Source: Paenibacillus sp. FSL K6-3182
GTDB lineage: Bacteria > Bacillota > Bacilli > Paenibacillales > Paenibacillaceae
Assembly (NCBI RefSeq): GCF_037976325.1
Contig: NZ_CP150265.1
Coordinates: 2,289,501 to 2,353,500 of the forward strand
Direction: 5' to 3'
DNA length: 64,000 nt
Below the pieces are notes generated by a model. The model saw nothing but the letters and a program-made list of their open reading frames with translations. It made no database searches and was not told the DNA's origin. Made by a program: the position numbers and the translations under genes. How positions within the stretch are numbered: the stretch's first letter is position 1; every line of letters starts with the position of its first letter. Of this stretch, positions 16,701 through 24,710 are shown in pieces.

Positions 16701-16916
16701 TTCTCTTCAACCGACTTGAGAGGAATGGAGTCCTATATGCCGCTAATCGGCTTTGCTCTTCAGCTTGAGTTTAGTGAAGACGAGTTAAACATCCGATGTC
16801 TATATGATGCTCTTTCATGGGACATAGCAAGTGTGGATGAATTGCTCTCTCTGTATCTAGCATCTCTCAAGGTTGTACTCGCAGAATTAGAAGAGGGAGC
16901 TGAAAGCGTATGGTAG
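13704..16916 (+). CDS. NRPS: partial C domain - A - PCP - partial C domain
   Basis: 1070 residues. Residues about 20-235 resemble only the C-terminal lobe of a condensation domain (LYSVLLTAVYIMLYKYKGDD corresponds to the usual TLYxVLLxAYxxLLxKYSGQ stretch), with no HHxxxDG half. Next come a full A domain (TSGSTG about 425, YGPTETT, YRTGDL, NGKIDRKALP) and a carrier with GGNS at about 813. The last about 190 residues again look like a degenerate C-domain C-lobe. There is no TE or reductase. By-eye A code DVHVIGVVWK, not recognised. The enzyme probably activates one residue that the C4 domain of the upstream NRPS condenses. Start ATG 13704 has GAGAGGAG upstream; the stop overlaps the next gene. 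Confidence 0.9.
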   Translation: MDKVFIDAGQRNQYLWREDGGFPSDLLSRAAEYSSMEQCIHLPKELTEMLLRYAEHSNQRLYSVLLTAVYIMLYKYKGDDRLTIGIPSQGFGSHMDGTWIPLQIRVDEQNMLQSLLKQLDGALNEFEDSNKGHILELETMDSARTSSFNSGQAVAVTLENSYGKPSADGVGLLFSYSVLESESPAITLTMTYNSSAYSTTMMKNLANHVHRAAELLVRGDDILIRDAAILDEDEVQALIKSLCIGSCSSTEHKPLHREGIAGELSITLHQLFEKQAQSRPHETALICGEESFTYGTLNQRARELASRLRREGVRSGIVVGLMVERTVELVVGIIGIWKAGGAYLPIDLEYPEDRIHYMLEDTKAPVLLTQYDYLSKASQYEGNIVCIDERDEQCAAGMEEKNSHILSSSMEQDNSSQNLAYVIYTSGSTGRPKGVMIQHESAIRFIEGMAEQVEYVPGKTIVALASAAFDVSIHDLIMPLLYGMKVVLASQAERRDPDLLDRLIVNHDVEMMVTTPMRLQMLLAGKEERPCLRYLKDLIIGGEPFIPTLWNRLKPYPQLRIYNVYGPTETTVWSTIQRIEDNHPGIGKPLAGVRTYILDKAGRLQPPGVAGELCIAGTRLAQGYFGKPELTEEQFVSDPFYPGERMYRTGDLARYLNDGNLEFLGRSDFQVKIRGHRVELEEVGMMLARHEDVTESAVLLEEEQSNGGLLCAYYAAESELSTLELRSFMASRVPEYMVPQRYIWLAALPLNNNGKIDRKALPKQSEVARLRDNAAFALQLLELDTDTERKVAALWQEVLHTVDFAAEDNFFEVGGNSILLVALHHNLEQHYPSRVSVADLFGHATLRGMAALMDAPFSEEGDMDGLAGLKGLTFPNRIISRETGIDHAAIPRSCKLDEALLGKLMQLSEDIGSDIVDILLVLYMYVLSDITMSDEVTVIVKDGVGDRMVPVSLNMSHYMTVVEMIPEVVNQRESGDYYTFSSLATAAGFRTLDNGIIPWFSSTDLRGMESYMPLIGFALQLEFSEDELNIRCLYDALSWDIASVDELLSLYLASLKVVLAELEEGAESVW

Positions 16917-18181
16917 GCGGCACATTGCTGTTTCCCGGTCAGGGCTCACAGTATGTTGGCATGGGCAAGGATTTGTATAGAAAATATGAGCTCGCCAAAG
17001 AGACCTTTCATGAAGCGAGTGAAGCGATAAACATGGATCTCACAAAACTTATGTTTGAGGGCAGCATGGAGGAATTGACAAGGACGGAATATGCACAGCC
17101 AGCTATATTAACTGTAGGGATAGCAATGTACAAAATATACCGAGACCTGCTGGGGAAGGCTCCGCAATTTTTAGCCGGTCATAGCCTTGGAGAAATTACC
17201 GCCTTGACTTGTGCAGGGGGTATTCCATTCGACAGCGCTGTCCGTATCGTTCATCGTCGCGGTGAACTCATGCGAGATGCGGACGATGCTGGTAGTGGTG
17301 CAATGGCGGCGGTAATATCGCTTAGCGCAGCTGAAGTTGCAGAGATCTGCAAGCACGCTAGTTCCTCGTTTCAGGGTGGAGCTGAAATTGTTGTAGTGTC
17401 TAATATTAATTCAGATGATCAGGTTGTCATTTCTGGACATAAAGGAGTATTGAACGAAGCGGTGCAGCGTATCTCCAAGCGGGGAGGCGTTGTCATCCCG
17501 CTTCATGTGAGCGCGCCGTTCCACAGTCCTCTTATGGCACCAGCAGCGCAGCTATTTGCAGAGGAGCTTAAAGGACTGAAGCTTGGAACACTCCAGCATC
17601 CGGTTGTTTCAAGTGTGACTGCAAGATTATATCGGAGTGCGGATGAGATTCCAGCAGTACTGACAGAGCAGATTACCGCACCCGTACAATGGACAGCGGT
17701 TATCCGTTTTTTGCTGGAGAACGGGGTTTCGGAAGCGGTTGAGATGGGCCCCCAATCGATATTGAAGAAACTAGCCAACAATAGTACTACCCTTAGGGTG
17801 CTTTCTTTCGACCATGAACCGGATAGGGAACAGCTCCTTGGGAAGGGCCGGGATGAGGGGCAAGACTATTCGTTAGATTTTATTATTCAATGTTTGACTA
17901 TCGTTACGTGCATGCGTAATCGGAACAGAGATTTAGAGCAGTATGAGCAAGGTGTAGTTGTACCTTACCGCGAGGTTCAGACGATGTTGAATGAGCTTCA
18001 GCTTTCTCGTGGCAGGGCAGAGTGGAAGCATTTGGTTAAGGCTTATGAGATGCTGATCTCTGCGTTCCATACGAAGCTTGTTCCAGAGAACGAACAGCAG
18101 GATCGATTGGAACAATTGCTTCAAGACAACGGCCTTAAGGATAAATTAGGGAGTCGATTTTTAGCTTCTAATAGAAGTTAA
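16910..18181 (+). CDS. Free-standing malonyl-type acyltransferase (trans-AT)
   Basis: 423 residues. Residues 1-300 are a complete FabD-like AT: FPGQGSQYVGMG at the N-terminus, nucleophile motif GHSLGE (Ser about 91), a conserved Arg in VHRRGELM, and the catalytic His in SAPFHSPLM (about 204). The remaining about 110 residues form a helical tail not found in plain FabD. Known role of the family: load malonyl units onto carriers of PKS modules that lack an internal AT. This suggests the PKS module upstream of the window is a trans-AT module, although the linker visible at the start of the window does not settle this. It overlaps the NRPS stop by 7 bases, indicating translational coupling. Confidence 0.9.
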   Translation: MVGGTLLFPGQGSQYVGMGKDLYRKYELAKETFHEASEAINMDLTKLMFEGSMEELTRTEYAQPAILTVGIAMYKIYRDLLGKAPQFLAGHSLGEITALTCAGGIPFDSAVRIVHRRGELMRDADDAGSGAMAAVISLSAAEVAEICKHASSSFQGGAEIVVVSNINSDDQVVISGHKGVLNEAVQRISKRGGVVIPLHVSAPFHSPLMAPAAQLFAEELKGLKLGTLQHPVVSSVTARLYRSADEIPAVLTEQITAPVQWTAVIRFLLENGVSEAVEMGPQSILKKLANNSTTLRVLSFDHEPDREQLLGKGRDEGQDYSLDFIIQCLTIVTCMRNRNRDLEQYEQGVVVPYREVQTMLNELQLSRGRAEWKHLVKAYEMLISAFHTKLVPENEQQDRLEQLLQDNGLKDKLGSRFLASNRS

Positions 18182-18224
18182 AGGATGTAAAAGGGAAGTC
18201 AACCATGCCAAGGAGGACTTTACG

Positions 18225-19568
18225 ATGATTAGCAGCTTGGACGGGCCGATATATGAGTCCCCTCAATATCTATTGCAGCAATTAATACGGTTCAATACAA
18301 CGAATCCGCCAGGCAATGAGCGAGATTGTATTTATTTTATTCGTGATCTTCTTCTTGAATCGGGAATCAGTGATACGATCATTATTGCTCAAGAAGAGCA
18401 TAGACCTAATTTAATTGCACGATTAAAGGGGTGCGGAGATGCACCCCCTTTTCTCATGTACGGGCATGTTGACGTTGTAGGTGTAGAGAAGCAAGCATGG
18501 ACCCGCGATCCATTCGGTGGTGAGATTAGCGATGGTTACGTATGGGGGAGAGGAAGCCTAGATATGAAAGGCGGTGTAGCGATGATGCTTGCCGCCTTTC
18601 TAAAAGCTCACGCAGAGAAAACAGTATTACAGGGCGATATGATTTTGGCTATTGTAAGTGATGAAGAAGCAGGCGGGGATTTAGGAGCCTCCTACTTAGT
18701 TAAACATCATTCTTATCTTTTTGCTGGCGTGAACTATGCGATAGGGGAGTTTGGGGGCTTCTCCTTTCAAGTAAGCGGCCAAAAATTTTATCCGATTATG
18801 GTGGCAGAGAAACAAATTTGTTTCCTTAGAGCTACGGTTAGAGGAGGAGGCGGGCATGGTTCGCTTGGCCAAAATGAAGGAAGCATGGCGCAGCTTGCCT
18901 ATATGCTGGGAGCGTTAAATAAGGTTAAACTGCCGATTCATGTCACGCCCGCAGCGTCGTATATGATTCAATCCATGGCATCGGCATTGCCCCTATTGCC
19001 GAGGTTATTATTGAAAGGGCTGCTTCGGCCACGCCTGAGCAATCTCATGCTGAGGATAATGGGTGACAAGGGAAAGCTGTTTCAACCGCTGCTTCGCAAT
19101 ACAATAAGTGCTACGGTTGTGCATGGTGGCGAAAAAATCAATGTGCATCCAAGTGAAATCATTGTGGAGATGGATGGGAGGCTGCTGCCCGGTTTTACTC
19201 CAGAGCAGTTCATTGCCGAGCTGTACGATCATGCCATACAACATCAAATAACGTTAGAAGTGATTCGCCATGACCCTTGTCCAGAAAACCCGGAAATGGA
19301 ATTGTTTGAATTGCTGTCAGATGTGCTGAAGAAAGCCGATGAAGCTGCAGTGCCTATTCCGATGCTGCTGCCGGGTGGAACAGATGCGAGACATTTTTCA
19401 ACATTAGGTATTCAAACGTATGGTTTTTTGCCTATGACGCTCCCAGAGGACATGAATTTCTCGGAGTTGATCCATGCAGCAGATGAGCGTGTGCCTGTTG
19501 AGGCTATTCGTTTTGGGGCAAAAGCTATTCATGAAGTGATGGCGCGTTATGGAAATTCGAGGTTATGA
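18225..19568 (+). CDS. M20-family metallopeptidase in the NRPS cluster
   Basis: 447 residues, ArgE/DapE/ACY1 type. Metal-site motifs: MYGHVDVVG, GRGSLDMKGG, SDEEAGGD (catalytic and metal Glu), GEFGGF, and a C-terminal GTDARHF supplying the last His. No signal peptide, so cytoplasmic. An AAGGAGG site precedes ATG 18225. In an NRPS cluster such an enzyme could trim an acyl or peptide leader, mature the product, supply a building block or give self-resistance by cleaving the product; the sequence does not decide which. It is 43 bases after the acyltransferase and 54 bases before the phosphopantetheinyl transferase. Confidence 0.88.
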   Translation: MISSLDGPIYESPQYLLQQLIRFNTTNPPGNERDCIYFIRDLLLESGISDTIIIAQEEHRPNLIARLKGCGDAPPFLMYGHVDVVGVEKQAWTRDPFGGEISDGYVWGRGSLDMKGGVAMMLAAFLKAHAEKTVLQGDMILAIVSDEEAGGDLGASYLVKHHSYLFAGVNYAIGEFGGFSFQVSGQKFYPIMVAEKQICFLRATVRGGGGHGSLGQNEGSMAQLAYMLGALNKVKLPIHVTPAASYMIQSMASALPLLPRLLLKGLLRPRLSNLMLRIMGDKGKLFQPLLRNTISATVVHGGEKINVHPSEIIVEMDGRLLPGFTPEQFIAELYDHAIQHQITLEVIRHDPCPENPEMELFELLSDVLKKADEAAVPIPMLLPGGTDARHFSTLGIQTYGFLPMTLPEDMNFSELIHAADERVPVEAIRFGAKAIHEVMARYGNSRL

Positions 19569-19622
19569 TAGATTCAGACGAGTGCTTTTAGGATTAGTTG
19601 AGGGGGAAAGGAGCAGCAAACT

Positions 19623-20312
19623 GTGCAGGCTGAGATCATGGTTTTGAAAATACCGCAAAACATCACGTCGAATGACTACCGGCAATTGTTAAGTCTCGTA
19701 TCAGAAGAGAAGCGTTTAAAAATAAGTCGATTGCGACAGCAATGTGATGTTTATCGGACGTTATTTGGTGAAGTGCTTGTACGTGCTGCAATTGTGCGAA
19801 ACCTAGACCTATCCAATCAAGCAATTCAGTTTACTTCCAATTCATATGGTAAGCCGTCACTTATCGGCTGCGAAGATTTTCACTTTAATATTTCGCATGC
19901 TGGAGAATGGGCTGCCTTATTTATAAGCTCTTCCCCGGTAGGCATTGATGTGGAACAAATAGGTGAAATAGATGAAAGTATAGCAAAATCTTATTTTTCG
20001 AAAATGGAATATGAACGGTTGTTTTGTTTGAGAGGGGAGGAGCGAACCGCTTATTTCTATGAGCTTTGGACGCTGAAGGAAAGTTACATAAAAGCAAAAG
20101 GTAAAGGGTTGTCCATACCGCTGGATTCCTTCTCAATACATATTAGTGAGGATAGCTTCATCGCTTTAACTCCGAGAACGGAAGCTTATTTTTTCAAACA
20201 ATATGAACTGAACCGAAGCTATAAGCTGGCGGCTTGTACTACTGCTCCAAAGGGATTCCCTAATCAGCTGCAGCATTGGAGCATGGAGGATTTAATACAC
20301 CTCTTTTTCTAA
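19623..20312 (+). CDS. 4'-phosphopantetheinyl transferase, Sfp type
   Basis: 229 residues, normal Sfp length. Diagnostic motifs: FNISHAG, PVGIDVEQ (Mg-binding Asp, about 107-110) and WTLKESYIKAKGKGL (about 148). It converts apo-carriers to holo-carriers by adding the CoA arm to the carrier serine and should activate all carriers of this cluster. GTG start at 19623 with an AAAGGAG site 8 bases upstream. Last gene of the biosynthetic operon; a strong hairpin follows. Confidence 0.94.
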   Translation: MQAEIMVLKIPQNITSNDYRQLLSLVSEEKRLKISRLRQQCDVYRTLFGEVLVRAAIVRNLDLSNQAIQFTSNSYGKPSLIGCEDFHFNISHAGEWAALFISSSPVGIDVEQIGEIDESIAKSYFSKMEYERLFCLRGEERTAYFYELWTLKESYIKAKGKGLSIPLDSFSIHISEDSFIALTPRTEAYFFKQYELNRSYKLAACTTAPKGFPNQLQHWSMEDLIHLFF

Positions 20313-20353
20313 TTGTAATACATTGCGTTTGTACCATTCATGTGAAACGACAT

Positions 20354-20424
20354 GACGCGTAATAAGCGGAAAGCCTTTCTGTACCGAAAGGTGTACTTGG
20401 CTTATCGCGCGTCTTTTGTGTTTA
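20354..20424 (+). terminator. Terminator of the NRPS operon
   Basis: Long imperfect inverted repeat (GACGCG-TAATAAGC against GCTTATC-GCGCGTC) enclosing a second perfect small stem (CCTTTC/GAAAGG), followed by TTTTGTGTTT. Placed 42 bases after the phosphopantetheinyl transferase stop. Confidence 0.7.
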
Positions 20425-20481
20425 TACTATAATCAAAGATACATGTGAATGGAAGAAAACGGATGTATGGAGGTTGTTGGA

Positions 20482-21213
20482 TTGACATTAACGTTGATTG
20501 GTAAAATTAGTGGCATAAGCAGGTACCCGATTAAGTCATTTGCAGGAGAGGAACTGGATACCTGTAAAATCGATAGATACGGATTAATGGGAGACCGTTG
20601 TTACGCTTTTTATGATGAAACAAAGGAAGGCTGGGATAGCTTCTTTACTGCAAGAGAAATCCCGGCAATGCTCGCATACAAAGCGAAGCTGGTTGATGAA
20701 CGCACGAGCGCAGAGCATCCCAAAGTAGAAATAACTTCTCCAGAGGGTCAGACCTTCAGCTGGGACGAGGAGCTGTTAGCCGAAATGCAGAAGCACTCCA
20801 AGAAGAAGATGCGGATGCGCAGCTATCAGGCACAAAGCCCTGATCTTAAAGCGGTGGATGAAGGCAGTATCCTCATCATCACCGATAGGAGTTTGCAAAA
20901 GCTCGAAGCGATATGGGGAAAACAGCTGGACGCACGGCGCTTTAGAGCAAATATACTCATTACAGTAGAGGAAGGCGCTTTTGGAGAAAAAGAGTGGATA
21001 GGCAGACGAATAACGGTAGGCGGTGCTGAATTGCAAGTGGATAAATATTGTGATCGCTGCTCCATGGTTACGCTTGATCCAGATTCGCTAGCACGTGATG
21101 CTTCCTTATTGAAAAAAATTAACACAGAGATGAATTTAAACTTCGGGGTGTATGCTTCTGTAAAAAAGACAGGAGACATTGAAATAGGCGAAAAGGTATT
21201 TCTAATGGATTGA
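20482..21213 (+). CDS. MOSC domain-containing protein
   Basis: 243 residues from TTG 20482, chosen because a TGGAGG site ends 8 bases before it; the in-frame ATG at 20449 has no ribosome site. N-terminal MOSC beta-barrel (YPIKSFAGEELD, YGLMGDRCYAFYD) and C-terminal MOSC core (DARRFRANILI, then DKYCDRCSMVTLDPD with the family Cys). MOSC proteins bind molybdenum cofactor or carry sulfur; YiiM/YcbX-like relatives reduce N-hydroxylated compounds. The exact substrate is unknown. A TATAAT at 20428-20433 may be its -10. It is monocistronic and outside the NRPS operon. Confidence 0.85.
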   Translation: MTLTLIGKISGISRYPIKSFAGEELDTCKIDRYGLMGDRCYAFYDETKEGWDSFFTAREIPAMLAYKAKLVDERTSAEHPKVEITSPEGQTFSWDEELLAEMQKHSKKKMRMRSYQAQSPDLKAVDEGSILIITDRSLQKLEAIWGKQLDARRFRANILITVEEGAFGEKEWIGRRITVGGAELQVDKYCDRCSMVTLDPDSLARDASLLKKINTEMNLNFGVYASVKKTGDIEIGEKVFLMD

Positions 21214-21215
21214 AA

Positions 21216-21267
21216 AAGATCGCTGCCCGAATGCCACTGTGGCAAGGGGGCACGATCTTTTTTTTAA
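21216..21267. terminator. Bidirectional terminator, MOSC / CotH genes
   Basis: AAAAGATCG and CGATCTTTTTTTT form the outer stem, with CTGCCC opposed to GGGGGCA inside. It lies between two convergent genes and has A/T runs on both sides. Confidence 0.8.
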
Positions 21268-21276
21268 CTAGAATGC

Positions 21277-23100
21277 TTATAGTCGTTTACGTTTATAGAA
21301 GACGATGAATGCACAGGAGAGAAGCAGGATCACGATGGCGATTCCAGCCGTCGCGGCTTCTTTAGGACTGCCTTGTGCCTGAGTTTGCTGCGTGCCAGGG
21401 CCGCCGAAGCCGCCTCCCATGCCGCCACCCATATCGTTTGGTCTTTGGCCGCCAAACCCGCCTTGCATGCCGCCTTGCTGATTAGGCATTTGTCCATCTG
21501 GAGGCGTCATGCCCCCATCGCCCTGAGGGACTTGCCCGTCAGGAGCAGCGGTACCTGCATTGCCTTGAGTGCTCTGCGTAGTAGGGGAGGTAGTGTTATC
21601 AACTACTTGCTGAACGACGCCATCTGCCACAGCACCTTGCGGACTCAGCTCTTTGTTCGCTGTAATACCGGCATTTTGCTGCCCGGCTCCTGCATTAACA
21701 GCAGCTTTGCTGTTTCCGGTGTTGCCCTGAGCGTTGCCCTGCTGACCGTTTGGCCGATTGCCGCCGAATCCGCCACCACCGCCCATGCCACCACCGCCAC
21801 CCATCCCGCCGCCGCTGCCAGATCCGTCGCCTGCAGCAGGAATAGTGCCGGCGAGCTGCTGTGCAATGGTACTGGTTTGCTGCGAATTAAAGGAAACAAC
21901 CTGAGCAACGCCTTGCTCATATTGCTCATACGTGTAGAAGGAGGAAGGGTCTGCCTTTACATAATCCGAGATCATAGCTTTAATTACATCGACCCTTTCC
22001 TGAAACTTATCTGTTGCCAAATATCCTTCTAGCATGCTTGTAACGATTTCGTGATATTTATCTTTATAGGCATCCACTTTAAGCAGCTTGTCAATAAGCG
22101 GCCGATCGGCTATCGCGCCGGTAGTTGGCTCATCAATGAGCACGCTGGAGCCGCCGAAACCGCCAAAGGACATATTGTAATCCCAAGGCAAAATGCTGAA
22201 AATACCATCATCCTCATACAAATAATAATTATGTTTTTTCTCAGAGAGGTAGCTGTCAAAGTTGCCGGCTACTGCGTTTAAGGCAATGAACTTAAGCGCT
22301 TCATCAACGTCCAGCACACTCTCGTAATTTGCGCCATTGTTCAGTTCATCCAGCATATCGAGCAAGATATCATCATTTGATTTGTCGGACTTCAAATCGA
22401 GTCCCGTATAGGCATCGATCGTTTCAAGCCAGTTGAGCTCGCTGCCGTTTCCGCCGTTTGCTTTGTAAAGCGCGCCATATGCATTGCCAAAATTACGTTC
22501 AAGATAGGCATCGCCAATCTGCTCGACAGCCAAATAAAAGCCCCAAAGCTCGCCATTGACGTAAACATTGACATAAGAATATTTTGGCGTTGGAAGTCCC
22601 ATTTGCTCAGCAAGCTCATACGATAGAAACTCTCGCATATAAGAGGCATCGCTGTAGTTGTTATTTAAATTAATTTTGCTTATTCCTTGCAAGGTTTGAT
22701 TAACATACTCATCGAATGAAATTTTAAAGCTGTACCGATCGGAATCGGTCATTCTTACGACACTGTTCAAGCTGAGATTGCCCTTCGTTCGAATGGCTAC
22801 GTTATCGAACTTCTGACCGTTATATTCGACCGAGGCTTCTTTATATTCCTCCGCGCTGGCGTTGTCCAGCATATTTTGGAACGCATCCTCGTCGATCGTA
22901 ATTTTTACATCTACGATTTTATCTTTAGGAAAAACCGTTTCATCTAGCTTTTGCTCATCCGCTGATTTCTCATCTGTACCCGTTGACGCACCCGAGCTGC
23001 TGAGACTGAAGGATGTACCGCCTGCGGCACATCCAGCGAGTAAAGTAATCAGGAGAATGGAGCAAAAGCATAATAAGATTACACGCGCTTTCGCTTTCAT
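21277..23100 (-). CDS. CotH-family (atypical kinase fold) lipoprotein with Gly-rich tail
   Basis: 607 residues. Lipoprotein signal with lipobox LLAGC (Cys about 24). The CotH domain runs about 55-370 (KITIDEDAFQNML, RTKGNLSLNSV, INLNNNYSDASYMREFLSYEL, VYVNGELWGFYLAVEQIG, LPWDYNMSFGG). Bacillus CotH phosphorylates spore-coat proteins; secreted relatives occur outside spores. The last about 200 residues are Gly/Gln/Pro-rich low complexity, ending in a hydrophobic segment and KRKRL, so the protein may be membrane-held at both ends. The HMM-like lobes appear complete. It is the last gene of an operon with the DUF4956 and VTC genes (18-base gap). Confidence 0.88.
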   Translation of the reverse strand: MKAKARVILLCFCSILLITLLAGCAAGGTSFSLSSSGASTGTDEKSADEQKLDETVFPKDKIVDVKITIDEDAFQNMLDNASAEEYKEASVEYNGQKFDNVAIRTKGNLSLNSVVRMTDSDRYSFKISFDEYVNQTLQGISKINLNNNYSDASYMREFLSYELAEQMGLPTPKYSYVNVYVNGELWGFYLAVEQIGDAYLERNFGNAYGALYKANGGNGSELNWLETIDAYTGLDLKSDKSNDDILLDMLDELNNGANYESVLDVDEALKFIALNAVAGNFDSYLSEKKHNYYLYEDDGIFSILPWDYNMSFGGFGGSSVLIDEPTTGAIADRPLIDKLLKVDAYKDKYHEIVTSMLEGYLATDKFQERVDVIKAMISDYVKADPSSFYTYEQYEQGVAQVVSFNSQQTSTIAQQLAGTIPAAGDGSGSGGGMGGGGGMGGGGGFGGNRPNGQQGNAQGNTGNSKAAVNAGAGQQNAGITANKELSPQGAVADGVVQQVVDNTTSPTTQSTQGNAGTAAPDGQVPQGDGGMTPPDGQMPNQQGGMQGGFGGQRPNDMGGGMGGGFGGPGTQQTQAQGSPKEAATAGIAIVILLLSCAFIVFYKRKRL

Positions 23101-23118
23101 AAAAACACCTCCCGATAA

Positions 23119-23835
23119 TTAGGATACATAGTCCCCGCTATAGCTAATAAGTACGGCGTTACGAACGCCAGCCAGCTCCGTCAGTTGGTTAACGAAACGT
23201 CCGGTTTCGTCGCGAAGGCGAATTTCCAGCGTCATTTCAATATTGCCCTGCGTCACTGTTTTTTGCTTCACGTTATAACGCTTAACGAGCGTGCCGACTT
23301 GCTTGTGAACAAGCTGCTCGGTAGCATCACTGTCGCAGTTAACAACAAGCAGGTAAGGTGTTTCCACCGATCCGCCCTTAACGAAGAAGAACAGAATAAG
23401 ACCAACCACAACCGAACCAATTACCGCTAGTGTAAAGAAGCCCGCGCCTGTAACGATACCTGCAACGGCAGCCCAGAATAAGAAAATTAAATCGGTTGGA
23501 TCTTTAATTGGAGTACGGAAACGGACGATGGACAGAGCGCCAACCATACCAAGCGACAGCACGAGATTGGAGTTAATCGCGATAATGACAACTGCTGTAA
23601 TCATGGTCATGCCGATCAGCGAAACGTTAAAGCTTTTTGAATAAAGCACGCCGCTAAATATTCGTTTATAAAGCAAGTAAATAAAGAAGCCAAGTAAAAA
23701 AGCGACGCCCAGCGTAATCAATATTTTCGAGAGGCTGATATCAGAAGCAAAGTTATCCAGTACTGAATTTTTTAAAAGATCGGCAAAATTTGTTGTCGTC
23801 TCCGTTGCAGCCGCGGCAGTTGTATTGGTTTCCAT
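23119..23835 (-). CDS. DUF4956 membrane protein
   Basis: 238 residues. About four hydrophobic segments between residues 40 and 165 (ILITLGVAFLLGFFIYLLY; VSLIGMTMITAVVIIAIN; the conserved LGMVGALSIVRFRTPIKDP; LAVIGSVVVGLILFFFV), followed by a soluble ACT-like C-terminal domain (about 175-238). LSIVRFRTP with nearby DPTD is the hallmark of this family. Function unknown; the family is repeatedly found with VTC-domain and CotH proteins, as here. It starts one base after the VTC stop. Confidence 0.88.
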   Translation of the reverse strand: METNTTAAAATETTTNFADLLKNSVLDNFASDISLSKILITLGVAFLLGFFIYLLYKRIFSGVLYSKSFNVSLIGMTMITAVVIIAINSNLVLSLGMVGALSIVRFRTPIKDPTDLIFLFWAAVAGIVTGAGFFTLAVIGSVVVGLILFFFVKGGSVETPYLLVVNCDSDATEQLVHKQVGTLVKRYNVKQKTVTQGNIEMTLEIRLRDETGRFVNQLTELAGVRNAVLISYSGDYVS

Positions 23836-23836
23836 T

Positions 23837-24550
23837 TTAATAATCCTCCCATGTGTTGAACTTCAAATGTTTTCGGCAGATGACATATTTTGAAGCGGAT
23901 TGCCGGTTTAGTCCTTCAAGCTGCAAAGCGATTCGAATAAAAGCTGGAATGTATTCGTCATATTTCACCTCAAGAATGATTAAATCATTGTCGAGTGCGC
24001 GTACGGGCTCCACCTTTTCATCAAAAATATTAACGGCATGAAGTCCTGTGCGCAGCTCCTTGTCGAACGTAATGCGTACGTTGCCGTTAGCGTAAACATA
24101 TGGCTCACGGACATAATCGACGATGACCTTCGGACGCAGCAAATGATGCTTCATTTCATTGTGAATTTCGTTCAAAAGCGGCTTGTCCGGCCCTCTAAGG
24201 ACGTCGTAATCGCCATCCATAAGCTTGTCGTACATTTCCCTCGTTAGCGGTTCCTTCACCTTTGCGATGTAGTCCTTGAATTTAATCTTTTTCTCAAAAT
24301 GAATGACATGGTCTTGGCCATTGTATATGCGGATACGATATTTGACCCGATCACGAATGCCGCCAAGCTTCTCATGCAAAGCTTTGTTGTTTATATCATC
24401 AAAATATAAGCTTCTAATATGGTACTCGCCTGACGGACCGACATGTTTGTCTTGTTCCATCAGATCCTTTAGCCGCTGGCGAATAATAAAGTATTGATGA
24501 TAGTTAATGAAAAATTTCAATTCATGGCGATAGTTTAGGTTCTTGTTCAT
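23837..24550 (-). CDS. VTC-domain polyphosphate polymerase-like protein
   Basis: 237 residues. Start at 24550 preferred over an in-frame ATG four codons upstream (24562) because the latter overlaps the GAGGTG ribosome site. VTC tunnel-domain motifs: YRHELKFFI, YHIRSLYFDD, KYRIRIYNGQ, HFEKKIKFKDYIAKVKE, IVDYVREPY, ILEVKYDEYIP. Alternating basic residues and Glu in beta-strands line the polyphosphate tunnel in the yeast Vtc4 family. Inferred to make or handle polyphosphate at the membrane with the DUF4956 partner. First gene of the - strand operon. Confidence 0.87.
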   Translation of the reverse strand: MNKNLNYRHELKFFINYHQYFIIRQRLKDLMEQDKHVGPSGEYHIRSLYFDDINNKALHEKLGGIRDRVKYRIRIYNGQDHVIHFEKKIKFKDYIAKVKEPLTREMYDKLMDGDYDVLRGPDKPLLNEIHNEMKHHLLRPKVIVDYVREPYVYANGNVRITFDKELRTGLHAVNIFDEKVEPVRALDNDLIILEVKYDEYIPAFIRIALQLEGLNRQSASKYVICRKHLKFNTWEDY

Positions 24551-24710
24551 CTCACACCTCATTTCATGTTCAGCGCCCCTCGCTGCTTACAAATGTTATT
24601 CTACGGGCCTTTACTTATTCTTAACTTAAGGCTGGCTGAAAGATTGCTGAATGCGCCGTGCAACAGCTTTTTGTTAAGATATAATTAAAATTAGATAGAG
24701 AAGAAGGAGT

